Below are positions 34,611 to 42,940 of a stretch of DNA of 64,000 nucleotides, one piece after another (the first letter of the stretch is position 1; each line of letters opens with the position of its first letter). The translations under genes and the position numbers were made by a program. The notes below the pieces were generated by a model. That model ran no database searches. It was given only the letters and a program-made list of their open reading frames with translations, and was not told the origin of the DNA. The DNA is from Nocardioides conyzicola. Its GTDB lineage: Bacteria > Actinomycetota > Actinomycetes > Propionibacteriales > Nocardioidaceae. The stretch is from the NCBI RefSeq assembly GCF_039543825.1, contig NZ_BAABKM010000002.1, positions 590,133 to 654,132 on the forward strand, in the 5' to 3' direction.

Positions 34611-34664
34611 CAGACAACGAAGGGGGCCGGCCACTGCGTGAGTGACCGGCCCCTTCGCTGTCTG
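34611..34664 (+). terminator. Long terminator hairpin
   Basis: Arms starting CAGACAACGAAGGGG and ending CCCCTTCGCTGTCTG form a stem of over 20 bp with few mismatches and a short loop around GCGTG. It starts 3 bp after the small membrane protein stop. The stem is strong but there is no U-tract. Confidence 0.7.
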
Positions 34665-34717
34665 GTGAGTACCCGCCCCGAAACCCGCAAACCCCACCCG
34701 AATGGATGGGTTTGAAC

Positions 34718-34731
34718 AAGAACACGTTCTA
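34718..34731. promoter_or_regulatory. KstR-like operator upstream of the LLM oxidoreductase
   Basis: AAGAACACGTTCTA contains the perfect 12-bp palindrome AGAACACGTTCT and fits the known KstR consensus TNNAACNNGTTNNA at all fixed positions except the first T. It covers about -35 to -22 relative to the predicted start at 34753, so bound repressor would block RNA polymerase. A better match lies at 45235-45248. Confidence 0.55.
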
Positions 34732-34740
34732 CTTTGCCTC

Positions 34741-34746
34741 TATGGT
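34741..34746 (+). promoter_or_regulatory. Leaderless -10 box for the LLM oxidoreductase gene
   Basis: TATGGT followed by 6 nt (GGACCC) and GTG at 34753. Confidence 0.7.
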
Positions 34747-34752
34747 GGACCC

Positions 34753-35619
34753 GTGCGCTTCGCCATCAGCACCGCCTTCCAGCCGGTCGACCACCTGATC
34801 CCCCTGGCCCGAGCCGCCGACGAGCTCGGCTACCACTCGATCGCGGTCCCCGACCACGTGGTCGACCTGGAGACCCTGGCGACGCCGTACCCCTACACGC
34901 CGGACGGTGAGCGACGCTGGGACCACGACGCCGCCTGGCCCGACCCGTGGGTGCTGATCGGTGCGCTCTCCGCGGTGACGACCAGGCTGCGCTTCCTGAC
35001 CTCGGTCTACGTGCCCGCGATCCGCAACCCCTTCCAGGTCGCCAAGAGCGTCGGCACCGCCGCCGTGCTGTCGGGCAACCGGGTCAGCCTCGGGGTCGGC
35101 ATCGGCTGGTGCCGCGAGGAGTTCGAGCTGCTCGAGCAGGACTTCTCCACGCGTGGGAAGCGGACCGACGAGGCACTCGCGCTGCTGGCCGAGCTCTGGA
35201 AGCCGGGCTGGACGGAGTTCGAGGGCACCTTCTACCACGCCCCGCGCCTCGTGATGGAGCCGACGCCGACCGAGCCGATCCCGATCATCGTCGGAGGGCT
35301 CTCGGACATCGCCTTCCGCCGGGCCGCGCGCCACGACGGCTGGGTCGGCGACCTCTACTCGATCGAGGAGGCGACCTCGATCGCCGGCCGGCTGGCGGCC
35401 GCTCGCGCCGAGATCGGCGCGGAGGGCGACTTCTCGGTGATCACCGCCCTCAACGACGCCTTCCTCCCCGAGCACTTCGAACAGGCGCGGGCCGGCGGCG
35501 TCACGGACTGCTGGACGATGCCGTGGGCCTACTACCACGGACTCGACGCCACGCTGGAGCAGAAGCTCGACGCGATGCAGCGCTTCGCTGCCGACGTGCT
35601 CGTGCCCCTCAACGGGTAG
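34753..35619 (+). CDS. LLM-class (F420-dependent-type) oxidoreductase
   Basis: A 288-residue luciferase-like TIM barrel of the TIGR03619 F420-dependent type. Family features are VRFAISTAFQPVDHLIPLAR at the start, SIAVPDHV (about 28-35), RLRFLTSVYVPAIRNP (about 78-93), SLGVGIGWCREEFELL (about 109-124) and PIPIIVGGLSDIAFRRAARH (about 175-194). These enzymes reduce or oxidise substrates with F420; fbiC nearby shows the cell makes it. The substrate is unknown. The KstR-like operator suggests lipid or steroid-type catabolism. The GTG at 34753 is chosen from the TATGGT box 6 nt upstream, not the earlier ATG at 34702. Confidence 0.85.
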   Translation: MRFAISTAFQPVDHLIPLARAADELGYHSIAVPDHVVDLETLATPYPYTPDGERRWDHDAAWPDPWVLIGALSAVTTRLRFLTSVYVPAIRNPFQVAKSVGTAAVLSGNRVSLGVGIGWCREEFELLEQDFSTRGKRTDEALALLAELWKPGWTEFEGTFYHAPRLVMEPTPTEPIPIIVGGLSDIAFRRAARHDGWVGDLYSIEEATSIAGRLAAARAEIGAEGDFSVITALNDAFLPEHFEQARAGGVTDCWTMPWAYYHGLDATLEQKLDAMQRFAADVLVPLNG

Positions 35620-35625
35620 CGGTCG

Positions 35626-36066
35626 TCAGCCGGCCGCGCGGCGCTCGGCGACGTACGCCAGGCGCCGCAACGCCTCGACGTTGCGCCACGTCAGGGGCGG
35701 GGTGCGCAGCACCTTGGGCACCAGCCGCCCGGGGCCGGAGATCGCGTCCTCGACGATGATGACGTCGGTCTCGGCACTGACCGCCTCCAGCCGGATCGTC
35801 ACCTCGGCCGTGCCCGTCGGCCGGGCGCGGGCGTGCAGCCGCAGCATCGAGCCCGGCACCACGTCGACGACCTCGGTGGTGTCGTCGATGAGCAGCGGCC
35901 AGCTGCCCACCGAGTGATGGAGCTTCGCGCCGACCGCCGGCCAGTGGTCGTCCACCTCGCGCATGCGCGAGGCACCCACCACCCACAGGGGGTAGAGCCA
36001 GCCGTCGGCGAGCACCTCCCAGACCTGCTCGGGAGTCGCGTGCATCCGTCGGGTGTTGGTCGCCAT
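35626..36066 (-). CDS. SRPBCC (START-like) family protein
   Basis: A 146-residue protein of the polyketide-cyclase/SRPBCC ligand-binding fold. The start MATNTRRMHATPEQVWEVLA is typical (first strand, then the two short helices). GWLYPLWVVGASRMREVDDHWPAVG (in two parts: GWLYPLWVVGASR, MREVDDHWPAVG) and the long C-terminal helix NVEALRRLAYVAERR follow the fold. Such proteins bind hydrophobic ligands; none can be assigned. The ATG at 36066 has little leader. It converges on the LLM gene with a 6-bp gap. Confidence 0.78.
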   Translation of the reverse strand: MATNTRRMHATPEQVWEVLADGWLYPLWVVGASRMREVDDHWPAVGAKLHHSVGSWPLLIDDTTEVVDVVPGSMLRLHARARPTGTAEVTIRLEAVSAETDVIIVEDAISGPGRLVPKVLRTPPLTWRNVEALRRLAYVAERRAAG

Positions 36067-36130
36067 GAGCCGGAGGTACCCCGCCTCGCGTGCTCGCACG
36101 CGGTGTCGACACCGCGGAGCAGAAATTGAA

Positions 36131-36162
36131 GAACCGCCGGGGTCTCGGGTCCCCGGCGGTTC
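36131..36162 (-). terminator. Intrinsic terminator of guaA
   Basis: GAACCGCCGGGG and CCCCGGCGGTTC form a perfect 12-bp stem. On the minus strand the stem is followed by TTCAATTTCT, a U-rich tail. It lies about 90 bp beyond the guaA stop, which reads leftward. Confidence 0.8.
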
Positions 36163-36202
36163 GTTGATAAATGTATGGGTTCGGAACGCTCTTGTCTGCC
36201 TA

Positions 36203-36224
36203 CTTGCAGAAACCTTGCGGAAAC
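36203..36224. repeat. Tandem 11-bp direct repeat
   Basis: CTTGCAGAAAC is followed directly by CTTGCGGAAAC, differing at one base, in a short AT-richer gap between guaA and its terminator. It resembles the direct-repeat sites of sugar regulators in Streptomyces, but no plus-strand gene follows. Its function is unknown. Confidence 0.5.
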
Positions 36225-36253
36225 TTCTTGAACCCCGGCTCAACGCGTCTGGT

Positions 36254-37834
36254 TCACTCCCACTCGATGGTGCCCGGGGGCTTCGAGGTGATGTCGACGG
36301 TGACCCGGTTGATCTCCCGGACCTCGTTGGTGATCCGCGTGGAGATCCGCTCCATCAGGTCGTAGGGCAGGCGCGCCCAGTCGGCGGTCATCGCGTCCTC
36401 GGAGGTGACCGGACGCAGCACGACCGGGTGCCCGTAGGTGCGCCCGTCGCCCTGGACGCCGACGGAGCGGACGTCGGCCAGCAGCACGACCGGCATCTGC
36501 CAGATGGTGCGGTCCAGCCCCGAGCGGGTCAGCTCCTCGCGGGCGATCGCGTCGGCCTCGCGCAGGATGTCGAGTCGCTCGCGGGTCACCTCGCCGATGA
36601 TCCGGATGCCGAGGCCGGGGCCGGGGAAGGGGTGCCGCCAGACGATCTCGCCGGGGAGGCCGAGCTGCTCGCCGACCAGTCGGACCTCGTCCTTGAAGAG
36701 CGTGCGCAGCGGCTCGACCAGCTCGAACTCGAGGTCGTCCGGGAGACCGCCGACGTTGTGGTGCGACTTGATGTTGGAGGTGCCCGCTCCCCCGCCCGAC
36801 TCGACGACGTCGGGGTAGAGCGTGCCCTGCACCAGGAACGCGACGCTGTCGGCGTGCTCCCCGGTGACGGCATCGCCGAGGACCTCGGCCTCGGCGGCCT
36901 CAAAGGTGCGGATGAACTCGCGGCCGATGATCTTGCGCTTCTCCTCGGGGTCGGTGACCCCGGCGAGGGCGTCGAGGAACTGCTTCTCCGCGTCGACGAC
37001 GACCAGCTCGGCGCCGGTCGCGGCGACGAAGTCGCGCTCGATCTGCTCGGTCTCGCCCTTGCGCATCAGCCCGTGGTCGACGTACACGCAGGTCAGCCGG
37101 TCGCCGATCGCGCGCTGCACGATCGCGGCCGCGACGGCGGAGTCGACACCACCGGACAGGCCGCAGATCGCCTTGCCGCGCTCGCCGATCTGGGCGCGGA
37201 TCTTGTCGACCTGCTCGTCGACGATGTTGACCATCGTCCAGGTCTGCCGGCAGTGGGCGATGTCGACCAGGAAGTGCTCGAGCACCTTCTGGCCGTGCTC
37301 GGTGTGCAGCACCTCGGGGTGCCACTGGACGCCGGCCAGGCCGCGCTCGACGTCCTCGAAGGCAGCGACCGGGGTGTCGGGGGTCGACGCCAGCACGTCG
37401 AAGCCGGCGGGGGCGGCGACGACCGAGTCGCCGTGCGACATCCACACGGTGTGGGCGGCCGGGATGTCGCCGAGCAGGGTGCCGCCGTCGCTGACCGTGA
37501 CGGCGGTGCGGCCGTACTCGCGAGCACCCGTGGGGGCCACCTCGCCGCCGAGGCCGCGCGCCATCAGCTGGAAGCCGTAGCACATGCCGAAGACGGGGGT
37601 GCCGGCCGTGAAGACCGCGGTGTCGATCGCGGGGGCGCCCTCGGCGTACACCGACGAGGGTCCGCCGGACAGGATGATCGCCTTGGGACCGCGCGCGAGC
37701 ATCTCGGAGACCGGCATCGTGTGCGGCACGATCTCGGAGTAGACCCGGGCCTCGCGCACGCGGCGCGCGATCAGCTGGGCGTACTGCGCCCCGAAGTCGA
37801 CCACCAGGACCAGGTCATGCTCAGCCGCCGTCAT
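36254..37834 (-). CDS. guaA: GMP synthase (glutamine-hydrolysing)
   Basis: GuaA converts XMP to GMP using glutamine and ATP. The 526-residue protein has an N-terminal class I amidotransferase with the nucleophile Cys in [10 protein letters not shown] (about 76-85) and the His in GVQWHPEV. An ATP-pyrophosphatase domain has the P-loop [11 protein letters not shown] (about 231-241), and the C-terminal dimerisation domain ends [13 protein letters not shown]. The ATG at 37834 starts at [17 protein letters not shown] with TAGGCT 7 nt upstream; a longer in-frame extension to 37999 has no support. guaB3 and guaB lie 18-22 kb away on the same strand. Confidence 0.96.
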   Translation of the reverse strand: MTAAEHDLVLVVDFGAQYAQLIARRVREARVYSEIVPHTMPVSEMLARGPKAIILSGGPSSVYAEGAPAIDTAVFTAGTPVFGMCYGFQLMARGLGGEVAPTGAREYGRTAVTVSDGGTLLGDIPAAHTVWMSHGDSVVAAPAGFDVLASTPDTPVAAFEDVERGLAGVQWHPEVLHTEHGQKVLEHFLVDIAHCRQTWTMVNIVDEQVDKIRAQIGERGKAICGLSGGVDSAVAAAIVQRAIGDRLTCVYVDHGLMRKGETEQIERDFVAATGAELVVVDAEKQFLDALAGVTDPEEKRKIIGREFIRTFEAAEAEVLGDAVTGEHADSVAFLVQGTLYPDVVESGGGAGTSNIKSHHNVGGLPDDLEFELVEPLRTLFKDEVRLVGEQLGLPGEIVWRHPFPGPGLGIRIIGEVTRERLDILREADAIAREELTRSGLDRTIWQMPVVLLADVRSVGVQGDGRTYGHPVVLRPVTSEDAMTADWARLPYDLMERISTRITNEVREINRVTVDITSKPPGTIEWE

Positions 37835-37841
37835 GCGGCCA

Positions 37842-37847
37842 AGCCTA
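37842..37847 (-). promoter_or_regulatory. Leaderless -10 box for guaA
   Basis: TAGGCT on the minus strand with 7 nt (TGGCCGC) to the ATG at 37834. Confidence 0.7.
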
Positions 37848-37877
37848 TCGGGACTCCACCCCTGCCCTGGACGTGCA

Positions 37878-37917
37878 TCAGGGCCCGGCCGGGGAGGGAG
37901 GGATGGCCGGGCCCTGA
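37878..37917 (-). terminator. Perfect 13-bp inverted repeat downstream of the GMC gene
   Basis: TCAGGGCCCGGCC (37878-37890) and GGCCGGGCCCTGA (37905-37917) flank a 14-nt purine-rich loop. It lies 155 bp past the GMC oxidoreductase stop and 31 bp upstream of the guaA -10 box, so it probably insulates the two transcripts. There is no U-tract. Confidence 0.55.
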
Positions 37918-38071
37918 CCGTCCCTGCAACTGCGGAACAGCGCCTGGACATGGGACCCGACGGTGGGAGGGAGCGTGCTTGCCGGGTCCGCTGGCTCAAC
38001 GACAGGTCGAGAGGCGGGTCACGGGACGGAACCGAGATATTTGAGGTTTCTGTGAACGACCCGTCGAGCGG

Positions 38072-39787
38072 TCAGCTGACGCCGACGATCGGCAGGCGGA
38101 GCGCGCCGGGTGCGCTGTCCGGGACGACCGGAGCGACCGGGCGAACCGGGGCGATCCGGCGGTACGCCGAGCCCAGGTCGGGTCGCGTGTCCGTCTCCCC
38201 CTTGTTGGGCCAGAACGCCATCGCCCGCTCCGCCTGCGCGGTGATCGTCAGCGACGGGTTCACCCCCAGGTTGGCGGTCACCGCGGAGCCGTCCGCGACG
38301 TGCAGCCCCGGGTGCCCGTAGAGGCGCTGGTAGGGGTCGACCACGCCGGTCTCGGGGGCGTCGCCGATGGCGCAGCCTCCGATGAAGTGGGCGGTCAGCG
38401 GCTTGTTGAAGGCGTCGCCGACGGCGCTGCCGGGGAACCCGTCCATGATGTCCGCCATCATCCGGATCGCCTCGTTGCCGGCCGGGATCCAGGTCGGGTT
38501 GGGGACGCCGTGGCCCTGCTTGGAGGTCACGTAGCGCCTGCGCGTGAACGGGATCCGCTTCGTGTACGTCGTGATCGAGTTGTCGAGGCTCTGCATCACC
38601 AGCGCGATCACGGTGCGCTCCGACCAGTGCTTCATGTCGTAGAGGTTGGCGACGTCGCGGCGCTGGGCCCACATCTCCCGCAGCCAGGTGCGCCAGCGCG
38701 GCTCGTCGCCGTCGCCGTCCGTGAGCACCGACTGCAGCAGCGACATCAGGTTGCTGCCGGGGCCGTAGCGGACCGGCTCGATGTGGGTGTTGGCGTCGGG
38801 GTGGAAGCTCGACGTGATCGCGATGCCCTGGCTGTAGTCGACGTCTGCGTCGCGGGGGCCGATGACGCCGCCGATGGACTCCGAGTTGGTGCGGGACAGG
38901 TAGCCGATGCGCTCGGAGACCTGCGGGAGGTGACCCTCGTCCTTCATCTGGTGCAGCAGCCGCTGGGTGCCGAGCGCGGAGGCCGCGAAGACGACCTGCT
39001 CGGCGGTGAGCACGCGGCGCGACGTACGCCGGTTGATCTTGGCCTTGGTGTAGCGGACGTGGACGTCGTACCCGCCCTCGGTGCGGGGCGCGACCCGGGT
39101 GACGGTGGTCAGCGGCAGCACCTTCGCGCCGTTGCCCTCGGCCAGGTGCAGGTAGTTCTTGACCAGGGTGTTCTTGGCGTTGTGCCGGCAGCCCGTCATG
39201 CAGGAGCCGCAGCCGATGCAGGTCCGGCGCTCCGGCCCGGCGCCGCCGAAGAACGGGTCGTCGACTGTCTGGCCCATGCCGGCGCCCTCGTCGCCGAAGA
39301 AGACGCCGACCGGGGTCGGGTGGAACGTGTCGGCCACCCCCATCTCGGTGGCGACCTTCTCCATGACGTCGTCGGACGGCGTGCGCAGGGGGTTCTCGAC
39401 GACGCCGAGCATCCGCTTGGCCTGGTCGTAGTACGGCGCGAGCTCCTCGCGCCAGTCGGTGATGTGGCTCCACTGCGCGTCCTCGTAGAACGGCGACATC
39501 GGCTCGTACAGCGTGTTGGCGTAGACCAGCGAGCCGCCGCCGACCCCGGCGCCGGAGACGATCAGGCAGTCGCGCAGCGCGTCGATGCGCTGGATGCCGT
39601 AGCAGCCGACCTCGGGCCGGAAGAGGTACTTGGAGACCTCGAACGACGTCTCGGGCAGGTCCTCGTCCTCGAACCGGGCACCGGCCTCGATGACGCCGAC
39701 CCGGTAGCCCTTCTCGGTCAGCCGCAGCGCCGTGACGGAGCCGCCGAAGCCCGAGCCGATGACCAGGACGTCGAAGTCGTACGTCAT
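38072..39787 (-). CDS. GMC family oxidoreductase, cholesterol-oxidase-like
   Basis: A 571-residue FAD enzyme. The N-terminal dinucleotide fold is VLVIGSGFGGSVTALRL (about 7-23); a second FAD motif is SGAGVGGGSLVYANTL. The Cys-rich CIGCGSCMTGCRHNAKNT (about 190-207) is shared with mycobacterial ChoD-type proteins. The C terminus has GGCAIGDAPETGVVDPYQ and NLGVNPSLTITAQAERA. Family members oxidise sterol or other alcohols; the substrate here is unproven. The ATG overlaps the upstream aldehyde dehydrogenase stop (ATGA), suggesting alcohol-to-aldehyde-to-acid processing. Proximity to gua genes recalls the choD-guaB3-guaB2 order of mycobacteria. Confidence 0.85.
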   Translation of the reverse strand: MTYDFDVLVIGSGFGGSVTALRLTEKGYRVGVIEAGARFEDEDLPETSFEVSKYLFRPEVGCYGIQRIDALRDCLIVSGAGVGGGSLVYANTLYEPMSPFYEDAQWSHITDWREELAPYYDQAKRMLGVVENPLRTPSDDVMEKVATEMGVADTFHPTPVGVFFGDEGAGMGQTVDDPFFGGAGPERRTCIGCGSCMTGCRHNAKNTLVKNYLHLAEGNGAKVLPLTTVTRVAPRTEGGYDVHVRYTKAKINRRTSRRVLTAEQVVFAASALGTQRLLHQMKDEGHLPQVSERIGYLSRTNSESIGGVIGPRDADVDYSQGIAITSSFHPDANTHIEPVRYGPGSNLMSLLQSVLTDGDGDEPRWRTWLREMWAQRRDVANLYDMKHWSERTVIALVMQSLDNSITTYTKRIPFTRRRYVTSKQGHGVPNPTWIPAGNEAIRMMADIMDGFPGSAVGDAFNKPLTAHFIGGCAIGDAPETGVVDPYQRLYGHPGLHVADGSAVTANLGVNPSLTITAQAERAMAFWPNKGETDTRPDLGSAYRRIAPVRPVAPVVPDSAPGALRLPIVGVS

Positions 39788-41406
39788 GCCCGGCCCAGCT
39801 TCTTGAGGAGGCGGAGGTTGACGGTCATCACCTTCGCGTAGAGCTCGTCGGACATGCCGAGCTGCGGGCCGAGCGGCATCACCCGCTGGGTCGCGACCGA
39901 CTGGGTCTCGGTGAACCGCAGCACCCCCTCGGCGCCCTGGCGGCGGCCGGTGCCGGACTCGCGCATGCCGCCCATCGGGGTGTCGAGGCTGGCGAAGGTG
40001 GCGCCGAAGGCCTCGTTGATGTTCACCGTGCCGCACTTGATGTAGCGCGCGATGAAGCGCGCCCGGGCGCCGTCCTGGCTGTAGATCGACGCGTTCAGTC
40101 CGTAGTCACCGCCGTTGGCGCGGGCGATGGCGTCCGCCTCGTCGTGGAACCGGTAGAGCGACACGACCGGGCCGAAGGTCTCCTTGCCGAAGCAGGTCAT
40201 GTCGGGCGTGACGCCCTCCAGGATCGTGGGCTCGAAGTAGTAGGGCCCGAGGTCGGGGCGGTGGTTGCCGCCGGTGAGGACCCGGGCTCCCTTGGCCACC
40301 GCGTCGTCGACGTGCGCGACGACGGTGTCGAGCTGGGCCTGCGAGATGAGCGTGCCCATGTCGTTGCCCCAGTCGAGGGTCGCGCCCAGGGTCATCGCCT
40401 GGGTGCGGGCGACGAAGCGCTCGACGAAGCGGTCGTAGACCTGGTCGGCCACGAACATCCGCTCGATCGAGACGCAGAGCTGGCCCGAGCTGGAGAACGA
40501 CGCGCGCACGGCGCCCTCGGCCGCCTTCTCGAGGTCGGCGTCGCGCAGGACGAGGAGGGGGTTCTTGCCGCCGAGCTCGAGCGAGCTGCCGATCAGCCGG
40601 TCGGCGCACGCGCGGGCGACGAGCCGGCCGGTGGCCGTGGAGCCGGTGAAGCAGACGTAATCGGCCCGGTCGATGATCGCGCCGCCGATCTCCGGGCCGG
40701 AGCCCGCGACGACCTGCCAGATGTCCTTCGGGAAGCCGGCCTCCTCGAGCAGCTCGGCGCCGAGGAGCGCGGACAGCATCGTCTGGGCGTCCGGCTTGGT
40801 GACGACCGCGTTGCCGGCCACGATCGCGGCGAGGCCGTCGATCAGGGCGAGGTTGAAGGGGTAGTTCCACGGCGAGATGATCCCGACGACGCCCTTGGGC
40901 ACCCGGTTGATCTCGGCGCGCGTCAGCACCGGGAAGACACCCGGGACGCGGCGGGTGCCGAGGTGCCGGCTCGCCGTACGGCCGTAGTAGCGGGCGGTCA
41001 GCGCGACGTGCAGCGGCTCGTCGAACGCGTGCTTGCGGGCCTTGCCGTTCTCCCACACGATCAGGTCGACGATCTCGTCCTGCCGGTCGAGCACGATGTC
41101 GTGCAGACGCAGCAGCATCTCGGAGCGCACCGCGACCGGGGTGCGCGCCCATGCCACCTGGGCCTGCCGGGCCCGGCTGAAGGCCTCGGCCACGTCCTGC
41201 GGCGTCGACTGCGGGATGTGCGCCAGCGGGGCGTCGTTGAGCGGGGAGCGCACCTCGGCGGTGGTCCCGCTGGTCGCCACCAGGCGGGCGGTGAGCGCGC
41301 CGACGTACTCCGGCTCCAGGGCGTACGACGCGCGCGGGTCGTGCTCGGGGTCCGGTGGCCCGACGAGGGCCGGATCGCCAGCAGGGTTGGGGTTCTGGGC
41401 GCTCAT
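39784..41406 (-). CDS. Aldehyde dehydrogenase, succinate-semialdehyde-dehydrogenase-like
   Basis: A 540-residue NAD(P)-dependent aldehyde dehydrogenase. SPWNYPFNLALIDGL (about 178-192), FTGSTATGRLVA (about 253-264), the catalytic Glu in LELGGKNP (about 276-283) and the nucleophile Cys in SSSGQLCVSIERM (about 305-317) are present. The overall sequence resembles GabD2-type enzymes with an extended N terminus. It oxidises an aldehyde to an acid; tight coupling with the GMC oxidase suggests that enzyme's product as substrate (inference). The ATG at 41406 follows TACCCT by 7 nt. A strong hairpin separates it from the next dehydrogenase gene. Confidence 0.88.
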   Translation of the reverse strand: MSAQNPNPAGDPALVGPPDPEHDPRASYALEPEYVGALTARLVATSGTTAEVRSPLNDAPLAHIPQSTPQDVAEAFSRARQAQVAWARTPVAVRSEMLLRLHDIVLDRQDEIVDLIVWENGKARKHAFDEPLHVALTARYYGRTASRHLGTRRVPGVFPVLTRAEINRVPKGVVGIISPWNYPFNLALIDGLAAIVAGNAVVTKPDAQTMLSALLGAELLEEAGFPKDIWQVVAGSGPEIGGAIIDRADYVCFTGSTATGRLVARACADRLIGSSLELGGKNPLLVLRDADLEKAAEGAVRASFSSSGQLCVSIERMFVADQVYDRFVERFVARTQAMTLGATLDWGNDMGTLISQAQLDTVVAHVDDAVAKGARVLTGGNHRPDLGPYYFEPTILEGVTPDMTCFGKETFGPVVSLYRFHDEADAIARANGGDYGLNASIYSQDGARARFIARYIKCGTVNINEAFGATFASLDTPMGGMRESGTGRRQGAEGVLRFTETQSVATQRVMPLGPQLGMSDELYAKVMTVNLRLLKKLGRA

Positions 41407-41413
41407 GGGACCG

Positions 41414-41419
41414 AGGGTA
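41414..41419 (-). promoter_or_regulatory. Leaderless -10 box for the aldehyde dehydrogenase-GMC operon
   Basis: TACCCT on the minus strand with 7 nt (CGGTCCC) to the ATG at 41406. Confidence 0.6.
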
Positions 41420-41426
41420 CGCGGGT

Positions 41427-41468
41427 CGTCCGCCTCAGTCCGGTGGATGGACCGGTCTGAGGCGGACG
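41427..41468 (-). terminator. Terminator hairpin between the two aldehyde dehydrogenase genes
   Basis: CGTCCGCCTCAG pairs with CTGAGGCGGACG, and after one mismatch CCGGT pairs with ACCGG, giving an 18-position stem with a GGATGG loop. It starts 9 bp past the stop of the gene at 41477 and ends 8 bp before the next -10 box. Confidence 0.65.
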
Positions 41469-41476
41469 AACGCGCG

Positions 41477-42916
41477 TCACGGCTTGTAGATCGACTTCAG
41501 CTCGGTGTACTGCGCGAGACCCTCGGGGCCGAACTCGCGGCCGACGCCCGAGTTCTTGAAGCCGCCGAAGGGCGCCGCGAAGTCCATCGTGTAGGTGTTG
41601 ACGCCGTACGTGCCGGCGCGGACCTGGCGGGCTACGTCGAGACCGGCCTCGACGTCGCCGGTCCAGACGGTGCCGGCGAGGCCGTACTCGGAGTCGTTGG
41701 CGATCCGGATCGCGTCGTCCACGTCGTCGAAGGGGATGACCGAGAGGACCGGCCCGAAGATCTCCTCCTGGGCGATCCGCATCCCGTTGTTGACGTCGGC
41801 GAAGATCGTCGGCCGCACGTACCAGCCGGACGACAGCCCGTCGGGCATGCCGTTGCCGCCGAGGACGACGCGGGCACCCTCCTCCTGGCCGAGCGCGATG
41901 TACTTCTCGACGCGCTCCTGCTGACGCTGCGCGACCATCGGGCCGATCTCGGTCGCGGGGTCGAGCGGGTCGCCGACCTGCATGCCACCGACCCCCGCCG
42001 CGAGGGCCTCGACGACGTTCTCGTAGTTGGCGCGCGAGGCGAGGATCCGGGTCTGGGCGACGCAGGCCTGGCCGGAGTTCATCAGGGCGGTGAACTTCAG
42101 GCCCTCGACCGTGGCGGCGAGGTCGGCGTCGTCGAGGACGATCGCCGCGGACTTGCCGCCGAGCTCGAGCGAGACCCGCTTGAGCTGCTCGCCGCACACG
42201 GCGCCGATCTTGCGGCCGGCGGCGGTGGAGCCGGTGAAGGCGACCTTGTCGATGCCGGGGTGCGCGACCAGGTGCTCGCCGACCTCACGGCCGGCGGCGA
42301 CGATGTTGACGACACCGGCGGGTACGCCGGCCTCCATGAGGAGATCGGCCATCAGGTAGGTGTCGAGCGGGGTCTCCGGGGCCGGCTTGACCACGATGGT
42401 GCAGCCCGCGAGCAGGGCAGGGATCAGCTTGGACATGATCGTGAACTGCGGGACGTTCCACGGCGGGATGGCCGCTACGACGCCCACGGGCTCGTGCCGC
42501 ACGATGACCTCGCCGAGCGAGCCGGCGCGGCTCTCCTCCCAGGGGAAGGAGCGCGCGATGGTGAGGAACGCCTCGATCTGCATCCACGGGGCCGGCGCCT
42601 GCGCGAGGTTGGAGAAGGACAGCGGCGAGCCCATCTCGGTCGAGATGATCTCGGCCATGTCGCCCATCTTGCCGGCGTACAGGTTCGAGAAGTTCTGCAC
42701 GACGTCGATCCGCTCTGCGGGCGACATCCGCGGCCACGGGCCGGAGTCGAACGCGCGACGGGCGGCGGCGACCGCGGCGTCGATGTCGGCCTTGCTGCCC
42801 TCGGGCACGGTCGCGACGACCTGCTCCGAGTGGGGCGAGACGACCTGGATGGTGTCCCCGGTGGCGGGGGCTGCCCACTCGCCGTCGATGAAGAGGGTGC
42901 TCTGGTCGAGGCTCAC
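41477..42916 (-). CDS. NAD-dependent aldehyde dehydrogenase
   Basis: A 479-residue aldehyde dehydrogenase of the broad ALDH class. IPPWNVPQFTIMSKLIPAL (about 150-168), FTGSTAAGRKIGA (about 228-240), the general base Glu in SLELGGKSA (about 253-261) and the nucleophile Cys in NSGQACVAQTR (about 284-294) are all present. The GTG at 42916 follows GGAG by 8 nt. It is the third gene of the APH-CrtC/AttH-like-ALDH operon led from 45177. The family is often linked to terpenoid or steroid side-chain breakdown in Actinobacteria, but the substrate here is unknown. Confidence 0.88.
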   Translation of the reverse strand: MSLDQSTLFIDGEWAAPATGDTIQVVSPHSEQVVATVPEGSKADIDAAVAAARRAFDSGPWPRMSPAERIDVVQNFSNLYAGKMGDMAEIISTEMGSPLSFSNLAQAPAPWMQIEAFLTIARSFPWEESRAGSLGEVIVRHEPVGVVAAIPPWNVPQFTIMSKLIPALLAGCTIVVKPAPETPLDTYLMADLLMEAGVPAGVVNIVAAGREVGEHLVAHPGIDKVAFTGSTAAGRKIGAVCGEQLKRVSLELGGKSAAIVLDDADLAATVEGLKFTALMNSGQACVAQTRILASRANYENVVEALAAGVGGMQVGDPLDPATEIGPMVAQRQQERVEKYIALGQEEGARVVLGGNGMPDGLSSGWYVRPTIFADVNNGMRIAQEEIFGPVLSVIPFDDVDDAIRIANDSEYGLAGTVWTGDVEAGLDVARQVRAGTYGVNTYTMDFAAPFGGFKNSGVGREFGPEGLAQYTELKSIYKP

Positions 42917-42940
42917 TGCGATCTCCTGTGGTTCGGGCGG

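Noticed and set aside
34611..34664. Cloverleaf-like folding considered as a tRNA
   Set aside because: It is one long stem with no anticodon arm or T-loop GTTCGA pattern; a terminator fits.
36163..36253. AT-richer gap considered as a tRNA or phage attachment site
   Set aside because: No cloverleaf, no CCA end and no duplicated core found in the window.
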